A stretch of 22,596 bases of DNA from DASUZD01 sp036377055 (GTDB lineage: Bacteria; Actinomycetota; Thermoleophilia; Gaiellales; Gaiellaceae). Positions 6,668 through 14,197 of the stretch are shown here, piece by piece. A program made the translations under genes and the position numbers. Every line of letters starts with the position of its first letter. Position 1 is the first letter of the stretch. The notes under the pieces are model-generated. The model did no database searches. It saw nothing but the letters and a program-made list of their open reading frames with translations, and had not been told where the DNA came from. The stretch spans positions 1 through 22,596 of the forward strand of contig DASUZD010000063.1 of NCBI GenBank assembly GCA_036377055.1. Direction: 5' to 3'.

Positions 6668-7942
6668 ATGATGGGGGCGGCGGATGGAGGGAAAGACCGT
6701 GGCGGCGGCGACCCGACGTGTTCCTGGTCAAAACGTACCGTGGCTAAGCTACTCGGTGCTGCGGCGGTCGCGGCCCTTACTACGCTGGTCACGCTCGCGA
6801 CGACGGGGGCAGTAAATCTCACCCACTCTCGACCCCCCTTAATCGTACGGAACGTCGAGGTCAACGAAGACGTAATCACGCTTGGCGGCCATCCCGCAGG
6901 CGGCGAGTACGTAGTGCCGCGCCCGATCGAACGCGTCCCGCCACCGCCTAATCGAGGGCCAGGCTGCGATGGTCGTTATTTGTGGGCGCACCGAATGGGG
7001 GCGGTGGACGTCAGCCCGGTTATCCGTGTCACAATCGCCGGCGGACGCGACACGCCAGTTGTGATCGACGGTATCCGTCCTGTTCGCGTTCGTTCACGGC
7101 CACCGCTGCTAGGTAGCTATCTGAAGTGCCCCGGCCGCGGAGGGGCGCTGCGTGTGCGTAGCTTCGCCGTGGGCCTCGTCCGTCGCGGTCCGACCACGGC
7201 ACACATGATGGGGCGTGGAGGTAAGTCGGCAGTTGAGTTCGCGATCGACCGGACGCACCCAGAGGTTTTCTATTTGTTTCCAGTTGCAAGAGGGTGCAAC
7301 TGCAAGTGGTTTGTGAAACTTCACTACACGAGTGGTTCGCGTGCTGGGTGGGTGCGGCTCGACAATCACGGGAGCTTGTTCGAGACGACGTCGGGCGCGA
7401 ACGCCAAGCCGTATATCTACCGCCGCCGCTGGGTCGTCGTTGAACCGCCAGGACTACCTGGCGTCAGCCATACTGGGCCGATCCCCGTGCCAAAGCTCAC
7501 TGCGTGCCGGATTCTATCTTCCGACGCGGTTGCATCCGTAACGGGCGTTACGCCGACGCGGCTACCAGAACCGGACACGTTTAGTCCGAGCGGACAGGGT
7601 GCAGTGATCATCACGTCCGTTTGCGGCTACCTATTCGGTGAAAAAGTCACGGCCACATCGGGGCGGTCCGTCTACGTGTTCTACATCGCAGCTCGAAATA
7701 CGAGCGATGCGCTTGTCGAGTTCGGCCAATTCCAGCAGCACTCGACGTTCCACGTGTGGAAGTCCGTAAGCGGGATCGGCGAGCAAGCGGTCCTGGCATC
7801 GAACGGCCGCGAGGCGCGGATCTTGGCGCTCCACCAAAACGAGATCATCGAGACCGAAATCACTGGCTTCGATAGTGCTTCGCAACCGCGCCTTGTACAG
7901 CGCTTGGCCCGCGAAGCCGCAAGAAGAGCGTGGGGCCAATAG
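6668..7942 (+). CDS. membrane-anchored extracellular protein with DUF3558-like C-terminal region
   Basis: From ATG 6668 the product is 424 residues: a short polar N-terminus, one hydrophobic helix (about 24-47), then an extracellular part. The middle portion (about 55-265) has several Cys and a WVRLDNHGSLFE motif seen in unassigned actinobacterial surface proteins. From about residue 278 the arrangement CRILSSDAVASVTG (Cys280), VCGYLF (Cys319), GIGEQAVL and a final RLVQRLAREAARR resembles DUF3558-type actinobacterial exported proteins (two conserved Cys, a G-x-G-x-x-A turn). The frame is open back to GTG 6563, but that codon sits in the loop of a terminator-like hairpin, so I prefer 6668; ATG 6671 is equally possible. 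Codon use is less GC-rich than in neighbours. Function is unknown. Confidence 0.72.
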   Translation: MMGAADGGKDRGGGDPTCSWSKRTVAKLLGAAAVAALTTLVTLATTGAVNLTHSRPPLIVRNVEVNEDVITLGGHPAGGEYVVPRPIERVPPPPNRGPGCDGRYLWAHRMGAVDVSPVIRVTIAGGRDTPVVIDGIRPVRVRSRPPLLGSYLKCPGRGGALRVRSFAVGLVRRGPTTAHMMGRGGKSAVEFAIDRTHPEVFYLFPVARGCNCKWFVKLHYTSGSRAGWVRLDNHGSLFETTSGANAKPYIYRRRWVVVEPPGLPGVSHTGPIPVPKLTACRILSSDAVASVTGVTPTRLPEPDTFSPSGQGAVIITSVCGYLFGEKVTATSGRSVYVFYIAARNTSDALVEFGQFQQHSTFHVWKSVSGIGEQAVLASNGREARILALHQNEIIETEITGFDSASQPRLVQRLAREAARRAWGQ

Positions 7943-7999
7943 GTCGAAAAGCGACCCTTCCGAACCTCGGTGCGGCTTAGACCTCCGCGGCGGTGACCT

Positions 8000-8205
8000 C
8001 CGCTCGCTCTCTGCTGCGACAGGCCGGAGCGAGCGCACGTGGCGGAGGTTCCAGGTGACCGTCGCGGAGACGACCTCGTACTCGTCCGAGGGATGAGTAA
8101 GAGGTCTGAGTTGATTTGCGCCAGGGCTGGGGGACACTCCGTCGTCGACGGCTGCGTAATGACGGTTGGGTCGTCGTCGCGCTGACGCTCATCTGCCAGG
8201 CGGAG
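8000..8205 (-). pseudogene. relic of the C-terminal tail of a DUF2207-type membrane protein
   Basis: On the minus strand, residues RHYAAVDDG (from 8164) and EYEVVSATVTWNLRHVRSLR (8083-8024) match RHYVAIDDG and QYELVTGTVTRNLRYVRSLR of the intact DUF2207-type gene (residues 386-394 and 414-433). The spacing between the two blocks is the same within one residue. Further upstream (8205-8165) the similarity continues in a different frame (LRLADERQRDDD against LRLRTYGDKDD), showing a frameshift. Nothing resembling the remaining roughly 370 residues is present upstream, and the frame after the match runs on into unrelated sequence. It is therefore a truncated, frameshifted paralogue fragment. It lies convergent to the island's last gene, just as the intact gene lies convergent to the secreted-protein gene at 9666-10325. 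Confidence 0.75.
8001..8035 (+). terminator. possible hairpin downstream of the DUF3558-like gene
   Basis: CGCTCGCTC (8001-8009) and GAGCGAGCG (8027-8035) form a perfect 9-bp stem with a 17-base loop, 58 bases after the stop at 7942. One arm is inherited from the relic's coding sequence, so it may be fortuitous, but the same AGCGAGCG/CGCTCGCT arms occur in the hairpin after vapC. Confidence 0.3.
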
Positions 8206-8387
8206 CTCGAGCAACAGGATCAGCCTATGGAGTCGCCCGGCTTCGGGCCATGACCCCGAGTGTGCGCTCGCCCTGGTCGCCCTAAAACTGGCGAGCTCGC
8301 GCGAGCCGTGGTGCGGCTGGCCGTACGTGAAGAGGCGGGGCAACTCCCTTCTCGGGCGCGGTCGACGCTGCGACGGTTCAGAGAGTT

Positions 8388-9623
8388 ATGCAGCGGGCCT
8401 TGAGAGAAAGAACGAGACGCCTCGCCCGTCGCTGCGACGTTGTAGTCGTCGGCGCCGGCCCTGCTGGGCTCGCGGTGAGCGCGCGACTCGCCCAGACCGG
8501 GCGCTCGCACGTCGTGCTCGAGCGCGGTCGGATCGCTTCGACCTGGCGCACGCAGCGCTGGGACTCGTTTCGACTGAACACGCCGCGCTGGATGAATCGC
8601 GTCGCGGGCGAGCTTCTGCCCGGCGCGCCGGGGAGCTTCGGCACCGCCGACGCGCTCATAGCAGGGCTCGAGCGCCTGGCTGAAGCGCTCCCCGTCTACG
8701 AGCGCGTGGAGGTTCTGCGGGCGCGGCCGGACGGAGGCGCGTGGGAGCTCGAGACCACCGGCTGGTCGTTCATCGCGGACGACCTCGTCGTGGCGAGCGG
8801 CTTCCAGAACGTGCCCCGGAAGCCGAGCTTCGCCGATGACCTTCCCGCCGAGCTGACGCAGCTTCACGTCGCCGACTACCGCCGGCCCGATGACGTGCAA
8901 GGCGCGGCTCTCGTCGTCGGCGGCGGCCAGTCCGGCCTCCAAGTCGCCGAAGACCTGCTGCTCGGCGGGCGCCGCGTCTTCCTCGCGACGAGTCGCGTCG
9001 GCCGCTTGCCGAGGCGCTACCGCGGCCGCGACGCGTTCGAATGGCTGCGCGACGGCGGGCAGCTCGACCTGCCGACCGAGCAGGCAGATCCGACCATGAT
9101 CGGCGGCGCGCCGCCGCAGATCTCCGGGGATGGGCAAACCCTCAGCTACCAGCGCCTGGCGAAGGACGGCGCGACGCTGCTCGGCCGTGCCACCGGGTGG
9201 GACGGTCGGCGGCTGACGCTCGCGTCAGACCTCGGCTCGAACGTCTGGTACGCCGACGAGGTCTCCGCAATGTTCCGCGAAATGTGGGACAGACGCGGGG
9301 ACCGCCGTCTCGCTCCCGCACCCGAGGCCGACCCTGCGGACGAGCCGGCGCGTCACCTCTACGGCCTCGAGGGCCCATCGTCGATCGACCTCGCAGCGAA
9401 CGGAATTTCGACGATCGTCTGGGCGACAGGCTTCGGCCCCAGCATCGACTGGCTGCCCGCGGGGGCGCTCGACGACCGCGGGCGTCCGCAGCTCCCGGGC
9501 CTCCACGCGATCGGAGCGCCGTGGCTGACGCATCGCACCTCCGCCAGCCTCTACGGGATGGCGTCGGACGCCGACCGGGTCGCGAGCGCGATCGCCGCGG
9601 TCGATCTCCGCATCGCCGCCTAA
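8388..9623 (+). CDS. FAD-dependent monooxygenase / flavin-containing oxidoreductase (CzcO-like)
   Basis: A 411-residue two-dinucleotide-fold flavoprotein. GAGPAG (22-27) with VVLERG about 20 residues later binds FAD. STWRTQRWDSFRLNTP is the typical segment of flavin monooxygenases and the CzcO/TrkA-N group, GGGQSG (178-183) is the NAD(P)H Rossmann motif, and WATGF (345-349) is the conserved C-terminal FAD/NADP linking motif. Family members use NADPH and O2 to oxygenate N, S or ketone groups; the substrate is not evident. The protein is cytosolic, without a signal peptide. The start at ATG 8388 has only a weak purine stretch upstream; the N-terminal fold begins at residue 16, so it cannot be much shorter. 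It stands alone between the relic and a secreted-protein gene. Confidence 0.9.
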   Translation: MQRALRERTRRLARRCDVVVVGAGPAGLAVSARLAQTGRSHVVLERGRIASTWRTQRWDSFRLNTPRWMNRVAGELLPGAPGSFGTADALIAGLERLAEALPVYERVEVLRARPDGGAWELETTGWSFIADDLVVASGFQNVPRKPSFADDLPAELTQLHVADYRRPDDVQGAALVVGGGQSGLQVAEDLLLGGRRVFLATSRVGRLPRRYRGRDAFEWLRDGGQLDLPTEQADPTMIGGAPPQISGDGQTLSYQRLAKDGATLLGRATGWDGRRLTLASDLGSNVWYADEVSAMFREMWDRRGDRRLAPAPEADPADEPARHLYGLEGPSSIDLAANGISTIVWATGFGPSIDWLPAGALDDRGRPQLPGLHAIGAPWLTHRTSASLYGMASDADRVASAIAAVDLRIAA

Positions 9624-9665
9624 CCGTTCAAGCCCGAGCGCCGACCGGCCGATATCGGGCATCGG

Positions 9666-10325
9666 ATGAGGGTCTGGCTGTCTGTCCTTCTAACGGCTGT
9701 GATCGCAGCCCTCGCGCTCGCGGGTGCCGCAGGCGCCGACGACCCGACGATCCGGTTGACGACCGCCGGAAACGCGGCTGCGCGCGCCGCGGTCGTGCAG
9801 AAGGCCGATCTCGGCTCCGTCCTGGGCTGGACGGGCGGCGCGAAGAAGCCGGATCTCTCGAGCGGGCCGCCATGTCCGGGATTCCAGCCGAAGCAATCCG
9901 ACCTCGTCGTCGTCGGCGCGGCCGAGACCGACTGGAAGCGCCCCGGGCTCGAGTTCGACAGCGAGGCAGAGGTCATGCAGACACCGGCGATGGTGCGCCT
10001 CGACTGGCAGCGCGTCGTGCTCTCGCCGAAGCTCCTGCCCTGCATGCGACGGATGGTGTCGAAGACGGTCGGCTCCCGCGCGACAGTCGTCTCGGTGCGC
10101 GAGCTACGCGTCCCCCGCCTCGCGACCTACACGAAGGGGCTCGAGCTGTTGATGGACGTGAACGGCGCCGGCCGGACCGTCCGCGTGATGAGCGACATGC
10201 TCTTCATCGGCCGCGGCCGGACGGAGATCACGCTCACGACCACGTCGCTCTACAGCGCGCGGTCGGTCGTGCAGCCTGCCGAGATCCGCCTCGCGCGCTT
10301 GCTCGTCTCGCGCGCACGGGCCTAG
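9666..10325 (+). CDS. secreted protein of unknown function (219 aa)
   Basis: The N-terminus MRVWLSVLLTAVIAALALAGAAGA is a clear Sec signal peptide with probable cleavage near AGA-DD (24-25). The mature domain of about 195 residues has two cysteines (in GPPCPGF and LLPCMRR) that could form a disulfide, followed by alternating hydrophobic strands. There is no membrane anchor or lipobox. I do not recognise a catalytic family; the size and two-Cys layout recall exported actinobacterial sensor-like or lipoprotein-like domains, which is only a loose analogy. Its stop TAG directly abuts the reversed stop of the DUF2207-type gene, forming TAGCTA. Confidence 0.85.
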   Translation: MRVWLSVLLTAVIAALALAGAAGADDPTIRLTTAGNAAARAAVVQKADLGSVLGWTGGAKKPDLSSGPPCPGFQPKQSDLVVVGAAETDWKRPGLEFDSEAEVMQTPAMVRLDWQRVVLSPKLLPCMRRMVSKTVGSRATVVSVRELRVPRLATYTKGLELLMDVNGAGRTVRVMSDMLFIGRGRTEITLTTTSLYSARSVVQPAEIRLARLLVSRARA

Positions 10326-11684
10326 CTAAGTAGCCGCGGCGACGTCTGCGGGAGCGACCTGCGACGCGGTCTCCGTGGCGGCCTCGCGGAGCGAACGCAC
10401 GTAGCGGAGGTTCCGCGTGACGGTCCCGGTGACGAGCTCGTACTGGCGGAGCGACGAGTAGAGCTCCGGCTTGACGCGGAAGGCGCGGATCGTCGCGGAG
10501 GCTCCGTCGTCGATCGCGACGTAGTGGCGCTTGTCGTCCTTGTCGCCGTACGTGCGGAGGCGGAGAATCTGGCCGCTGATCTCCCTCGTCGAGCCGAGAT
10601 CGGCGAGAGCGCGCACGACCACCAGCGCTGCGACGGCCGCGACGGCAGCTGGAAGAACCACGAAGATCAAGACGCCAGCCAGCTTCGCCTTGCCAAAGTC
10701 AGCTGCAACGTCCTGCGCGTCCCCGGAAACCCAGAGGACGACGACGGCCGCGGCCAGCGCCAAGGCCGCGCGAAACAGCACCAGGGCCGGATGGCGCCCC
10801 CACCCCGGCGGCACGAGGTACGGATAGCGGATCCGGACCGCGTGCCATCGACCGCCGTACGAGCTCCACGCGCGATAGTCCGACTCCGCTCCCATCGGGA
10901 TCGCGCGCACGGCCGCCGGCGCGACGCCGAAGGCTGCTGCGTAGGCCATGTGCCGCTCCCACAGCGTCACCGCGATCGGCGCCATCGTCGGCAGGACGTC
11001 GTCCTCGTGGAGCTTCGCGCGCACGCCCAGCCAACGGGACGCCGCCGCCAGGCCCTCCGGCGTCGGCCTCTGCGTGTGCAGGGTCATGACCGCGCCGAGG
11101 AGGAATGCAGCCGCGACCCAGTAGATCAAGCCCGCTTTCCCGTCGGCGAGGAGAGCGAGCACGACCGCAGGACCGATCGCCGCCAACGCCAACCGCCGGA
11201 ACGTCTTTCCGTCGAGGATGTCGCGACAGAGCCCTCGTTGCTGAGCGTCGGCCACGACCTCGCTCCGGAAGCCCTTCCACCAGCGCGACGACTCCGAGGA
11301 CGGTCCCGTCGTCAGCGCCTCCGCCGGCACGATGCCGCCGCTCGCCCGACTATGCAGTAGGTCCATCACGCGCCGTTCGTAGCTCGTAAGCGGCTGCTCG
11401 GAGCCCTTTTCCAGACGGCAGACGTAGGACCCGGGCTCGCGTTCCTCGATCTCGACGAGACGCCGCGCGGCGAGGTCGATGAGCGTCGCCGGCACCGCGT
11501 CGCGCGTCACCCCGAAGTCGTGGACGAGTAGGTTCGCGACCGCAGGCGGCTCGGGCCCGAGGTCGAGCGTCGGAGGACCCGGCTCCGGCTTCGGGGGGCG
11601 GCGTCGGAAGTAGACGATCGCGACGGCGAGCAGCCAGGGCGCCGTGGCCGCGGCCGTTGCGGCGATGGTGGACCACGGCACCAC
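10326..11684 (-). CDS. DUF2207 / YciQ-like membrane protein, short form
   Basis: A 452-residue membrane protein immediately downstream of lemA. A first helix (about 7-25) is followed by the DUF2207 C-terminal signature, in which PAVANLLVHDFGVTRDAVPATLIDLAARRLVEI (47-79) corresponds to the family's module predicting a winged-helix-like cytosolic region. Further helices lie at about 163-180, 185-201, 301-320 and 335-358, and a soluble tail follows. The usual roughly 250-residue N-terminal extracellular DUF2207 domain is absent: the gene begins essentially at the membrane helix. The GTG at 11684 is eight bases after the lemA stop; a CTG overlapping that stop is less likely. DUF2207 and LemA proteins are commonly neighbours, with no established biochemical role. 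A longer minus-strand open frame to 12281 is only the shadow of lemA. Confidence 0.85.
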   Translation of the reverse strand: MVPWSTIAATAAATAPWLLAVAIVYFRRRPPKPEPGPPTLDLGPEPPAVANLLVHDFGVTRDAVPATLIDLAARRLVEIEEREPGSYVCRLEKGSEQPLTSYERRVMDLLHSRASGGIVPAEALTTGPSSESSRWWKGFRSEVVADAQQRGLCRDILDGKTFRRLALAAIGPAVVLALLADGKAGLIYWVAAAFLLGAVMTLHTQRPTPEGLAAASRWLGVRAKLHEDDVLPTMAPIAVTLWERHMAYAAAFGVAPAAVRAIPMGAESDYRAWSSYGGRWHAVRIRYPYLVPPGWGRHPALVLFRAALALAAAVVVLWVSGDAQDVAADFGKAKLAGVLIFVVLPAAVAAVAALVVVRALADLGSTREISGQILRLRTYGDKDDKRHYVAIDDGASATIRAFRVKPELYSSLRQYELVTGTVTRNLRYVRSLREAATETASQVAPADVAAAT

Positions 11685-11692
11685 CGCGGGCG

Positions 11693-12271
11693 TCAGCTGT
11701 CTTGGGGTGCGGGCAGTGCGGAGAAGTCGGCCTGCGGCAGCGCCTGCGACCGATCGTCGATCTCGAAGTACGGCCTCGGCTCGAAGCTGAGCATGCCCGC
11801 GACGAGGCTCGTCGGCAAGGTCTCCCTCGCGTTGTCGTACGAGAGGACGGCGTCGTTGTAGAGCTGCCGTGCGACCGCGATCTTGTCCTCGGTCTCCTCG
11901 AGCTCTCCCTGGAGCTGCTGGAAGTTCTCGCTCGCGCGCAGCTGCGGGTAGGCCTCGGCGACGGCGAAGAGCCGCCCGAGCGCGGCGGTCAGCCCGCTCT
12001 CCGCCGCAGCCTGTTGCTCGACGGACTTGGCCTGCTGTGCCGACGCGCGGGCCTCGGTCACGCTGTCGAACGCGGAACGCTCGTGCGCTGCGTACCCCTT
12101 GACGGTCTGGATGAGGTTCGGAATCAGGTCGTGCCGGCGCTTCAGCTGCACCTCGACCTGCGCCCACGCGTTCTCCGCGCGGTTGCGGAGCCGCACGAGC
12201 CGGTTGTAGAGCAACACGACGAACAGCCCGAGGACGAGCGCCACCGCGACCGCGACGATGATCCAGGTCAC
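11693..12271 (-). CDS. lemA: LemA family protein
   Basis: A 192-residue protein with a single N-terminal membrane helix (about 3-23, WIIVAVAVALVLGLFVVLLYN). It continues into the hallmark LemA helix, NRLVRLRNRAENAWAQVEVQLKRRHDLIPNLIQTVKGYA, and ends with a Y-N-D-A-V-x-x-Y-N/D-x-x-R segment and SFEPRPYFE. Length and order match the family. LemA proteins are membrane-attached helical bundles of uncertain function, often paired with DUF2207/TPM-type membrane proteins, as here. The start codon is GTG 12271 without a strong Shine-Dalgarno sequence. It heads a two-gene minus-strand operon and is divergent from the AAA ATPase gene across a 130-bp region. Confidence 0.93.
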   Translation of the reverse strand: MTWIIVAVAVALVLGLFVVLLYNRLVRLRNRAENAWAQVEVQLKRRHDLIPNLIQTVKGYAAHERSAFDSVTEARASAQQAKSVEQQAAAESGLTAALGRLFAVAEAYPQLRASENFQQLQGELEETEDKIAVARQLYNDAVLSYDNARETLPTSLVAGMLSFEPRPYFEIDDRSQALPQADFSALPAPQDS

Positions 12272-12337
12272 CCGGTCGCATTCTCTATGGAGGACGCCCG
12301 TCGATCAAGGTGCGCTGCCGGCCCGCGTTACGTCCCT

Positions 12338-12350
12338 CTACGTTACGTAG
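12338..12350. promoter_or_regulatory. 13-bp palindrome, candidate operator O1
   Basis: CTACGT-T-ACGTAG is a perfect inverted repeat around T12344 in the lemA/ATPase intergenic region. It shares the core TACGT-N-ACGTA with the second palindrome at 12390-12402; the centres are 52 bp apart, about five helical turns. A partial copy, CGTTACGT, lies at 12326-12333. Confidence 0.55.
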
Positions 12351-12389
12351 CTCGAGGTAACTCGTCTCACACGGGTTTGTTATGTAAAC

Positions 12390-12402
12390 TTACGTAACGT
12401 AA
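12390..12402. promoter_or_regulatory. 13-bp palindrome, candidate operator O2 overlapping the ATPase start
   Basis: TTACGT-A-ACGTAA is a perfect inverted repeat around A12396 whose last base is the A of the ATPase ATG. There is no Shine-Dalgarno sequence in front of that ATG. TAAACT at 12385-12390 fits a TAnnnT -10 element and would give a transcript beginning at most a few bases before the start. A protein bound here would block both transcription initiation and the start region. Confidence 0.55.
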
Positions 12403-13595
12403 TGGTGCATAATTCGCCGACGAACCCCTTCACCTTCGGGCCCCTCGCTTTGGACGAGGCGTTCACCGACCGCGAGGAAGAGCTCGAGGAGCTTCTTGGC
12501 GACATGCGGAACGGCCAGGACGTCGTCGTCTACGCGCCGCGCCGGTACGGGAAGTCGTCGCTCGTCCTCACGGCGGCGCAGCATGCGTTCGCGGAGGGGA
12601 TTCTCGTCGGGTACTGCGACCTCCTGCGGGTGACGACGAAGGAACGGCTTGCGGCGGCGCTCGCGAAGACGATCCATCGCGACGTCGACTCGCCGGCAGG
12701 GCAGGCGCTCGAGCGTGCGGCGGAGCTCTTTCGCAACCTGCGGATCCGCCCGACCATGGAGCTCGACCCCGAGGACGCGTCGATCTCGTTCAGCTTCCGC
12801 GCGACGCGACGGACGGCCGACATCGACGACACGATCGAGGCGCTCCTCGAGCTGCTAGGCCGACTCGCCGAGGAGCGCAAGCGCCGCGTCGTGATGATCT
12901 TCGACGAGTTCCAGGAGATCGTCGAGATCGACCCGCACTTCCCGAACCTCATGCGGGCGGTGTTCCAGACCCAGCCCGACGTCGGCCACGTCTATCTCGG
13001 GAGCCGTCGGCACGTTCTCGACCGGATCTTCGACGACGAGCACGAACCGTTCTGGCGGAGCGCCAAGAAGCTCGAGCTCGGCCCGATCGAGCGATCGAAG
13101 TTCGCCGGCTTCATCCGCGACCGATTCGACGGGACCGACAAGGGCATCGACGAGGAGGCGCTCGGCCGCCTCCTCGACGCCACGCTGGGTCACCCGTACG
13201 CGACGCAGGAGCTGGCGTACGAGGTCTGGCAGACGGTGCCAACCGGCTTCGAGGCGCACGCGGCCGACGTCGAGGCCGGGCTCGAGAAGGTGCTCCGCTC
13301 GGAGCACAACCACTTCGAGAAGCTCTGGGACGATGCGCCGGTCGTGCAGCGCCGCCTCATGGCGGCTCTCGCCGAGGAGCCCACGCCGGCGCCGTACGGC
13401 GAGGACTTTCGGACCGCTCACGACCTGCCGGCGGCCTCGACGCTGCAGAGCGCGCTCCGCGCGCTCGAGCGGAAGGAGGTCGCGGGGCGGTCGAACGACG
13501 GTGTCGTCGCGATCGTCGAGCCGTTCTTCGCCGACTGGGTCCGGCGCGAGCAGCGCTTCCCGTCGCTGCGCGCGCAGCTACGGCTCGACGACTAG
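12402..13595 (+). CDS. AAA/STAND-type ATPase with C-terminal winged-helix-like region
   Basis: A 397-residue P-loop ATPase of the archaeal-ATPase (PF01637-like) type. The N-terminal NPFTFGPLALDEAFTDREEELEELL entry is typical of the family. Walker A is APRRYGKSS (45-53), Walker B with the glutamate is VVMIFDEFQE (163-172), and sensor-like VYLGSRRHVL follows at about 198-207. The C-terminal part (about 305-390) includes a helical segment and a DLPAASTLQSALRALERKEV...DGVVAIVEPFFADWVRR stretch that reads as a winged helix-turn-helix, common in these proteins. Family members are ATP switches, some linked to signalling, defence or mobile elements; the role here is unknown. The gene appears leaderless and its promoter carries two palindromes. 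Its stop overlaps the opposing cytochrome gene's stop by four bases (CTAG). Confidence 0.88.
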   Translation: MVHNSPTNPFTFGPLALDEAFTDREEELEELLGDMRNGQDVVVYAPRRYGKSSLVLTAAQHAFAEGILVGYCDLLRVTTKERLAAALAKTIHRDVDSPAGQALERAAELFRNLRIRPTMELDPEDASISFSFRATRRTADIDDTIEALLELLGRLAEERKRRVVMIFDEFQEIVEIDPHFPNLMRAVFQTQPDVGHVYLGSRRHVLDRIFDDEHEPFWRSAKKLELGPIERSKFAGFIRDRFDGTDKGIDEEALGRLLDATLGHPYATQELAYEVWQTVPTGFEAHAADVEAGLEKVLRSEHNHFEKLWDDAPVVQRRLMAALAEEPTPAPYGEDFRTAHDLPAASTLQSALRALERKEVAGRSNDGVVAIVEPFFADWVRREQRFPSLRAQLRLDD

Positions 13596-14197
13596 GAGGG
13601 ATCGACCCACTTCCGGTGGTGCTCGTGCGCCCAGTCGCGGCGTACCGAGCCGAGCGTCATGCCACGGAGCGCGTGCCGCGTGGAGGGGTGGATCACCGCT
13701 AGGTAGAGGTGCCCCACGAGCAGGACGAGCGCGACGTACATCAAGCCGTCGTGCAGGAGGATCGTGCTCGCGAAGCGGAAGCGCGTGTCGCGCTCGCCGT
13801 ACCACAGTAGGAAGCCCGACACCGAGAAGAGGACGGCGAAGGCCGCCGTCAGCGCGGCGTTCAGCTTCTGGCCGGCGTTGAAGCGACCCTGCGGTCGCTT
13901 CGCACCGCGCAGCCACCGTCGGTCGTCCTCGTCGAAGAGGTCGAGCTCGCGCAGCGTCCGCGCCAGGCCGCGGCGGTCGCCGATCGCCACCACGAACGCG
14001 AGCCCCACGATCCACGCAACCGCTGTGTACAGGTGGATGTCCTTCACCAGCGGTCGGCGCGAGACGAGGGTGCTGAGGCGGGGGACGTACAGGACGAGCC
14101 CGGTTCCGAGAAGGACGAAGAAAGCGCTCGCGTGGATCCAGTGCACCGCCCGCTCGGTGCGGGAGAAGCGGCGGACGTAGCTCTCACCAGCCGGCAT
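13592..14197 (-). CDS. b561-like di-haem membrane cytochrome subunit
   Basis: A 201-residue integral membrane protein with four hydrophobic segments and histidines placed as haem ligands: H19/H22 (RAVHWIH), H55 (KDIHLYTAVAWIV), H149 (LLHDGLMYVALVLL) and H163 (VGHLYLAVIH). This is the layout of the cytochrome b561 / formate dehydrogenase gamma-subunit superfamily, which passes electrons between the quinone pool and periplasmic or extracellular redox partners. The start at ATG 14197 is chosen because a GGGGAGGT ribosome site ends three bases before it; the frame is open to 14266 but that adds only low-complexity sequence. It overlaps the end of the molybdopterin oxidoreductase gene by 14 bases, strongly suggesting the two form a catalytic/membrane-anchor pair. 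Confidence 0.88.
   Translation of the reverse strand: MPAGESYVRRFSRTERAVHWIHASAFFVLLGTGLVLYVPRLSTLVSRRPLVKDIHLYTAVAWIVGLAFVVAIGDRRGLARTLRELDLFDEDDRRWLRGAKRPQGRFNAGQKLNAALTAAFAVLFSVSGFLLWYGERDTRFRFASTILLHDGLMYVALVLLVGHLYLAVIHPSTRHALRGMTLGSVRRDWAHEHHRKWVDPS

Larger units (their letters stand above)
7943..8387. other. 445-bp intergenic region containing a gene relic
   Basis: There is no intact gene here. The central part (about 8000-8205) carries a decayed minus-strand DUF2207-type tail, described separately. The flanks hold no convincing coding frame or RNA gene. Just before the monooxygenase start at 8388 there is no strong Shine-Dalgarno sequence. Confidence 0.6.

Noticed and set aside
8220..9137. 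Minus-strand frame opposite the monooxygenase
   Set aside because: There is no recognisable motif and the composition is that of an antisense shadow. The plus strand has intact FAD and NADPH motifs.
10326..12281. A single 651-codon minus-strand frame spanning lemA and the DUF2207 gene
   Set aside because: The first 200 codons are the out-of-frame shadow of lemA (Arg-rich nonsense). The real DUF2207 frame starts near 11684, directly after the lemA stop.
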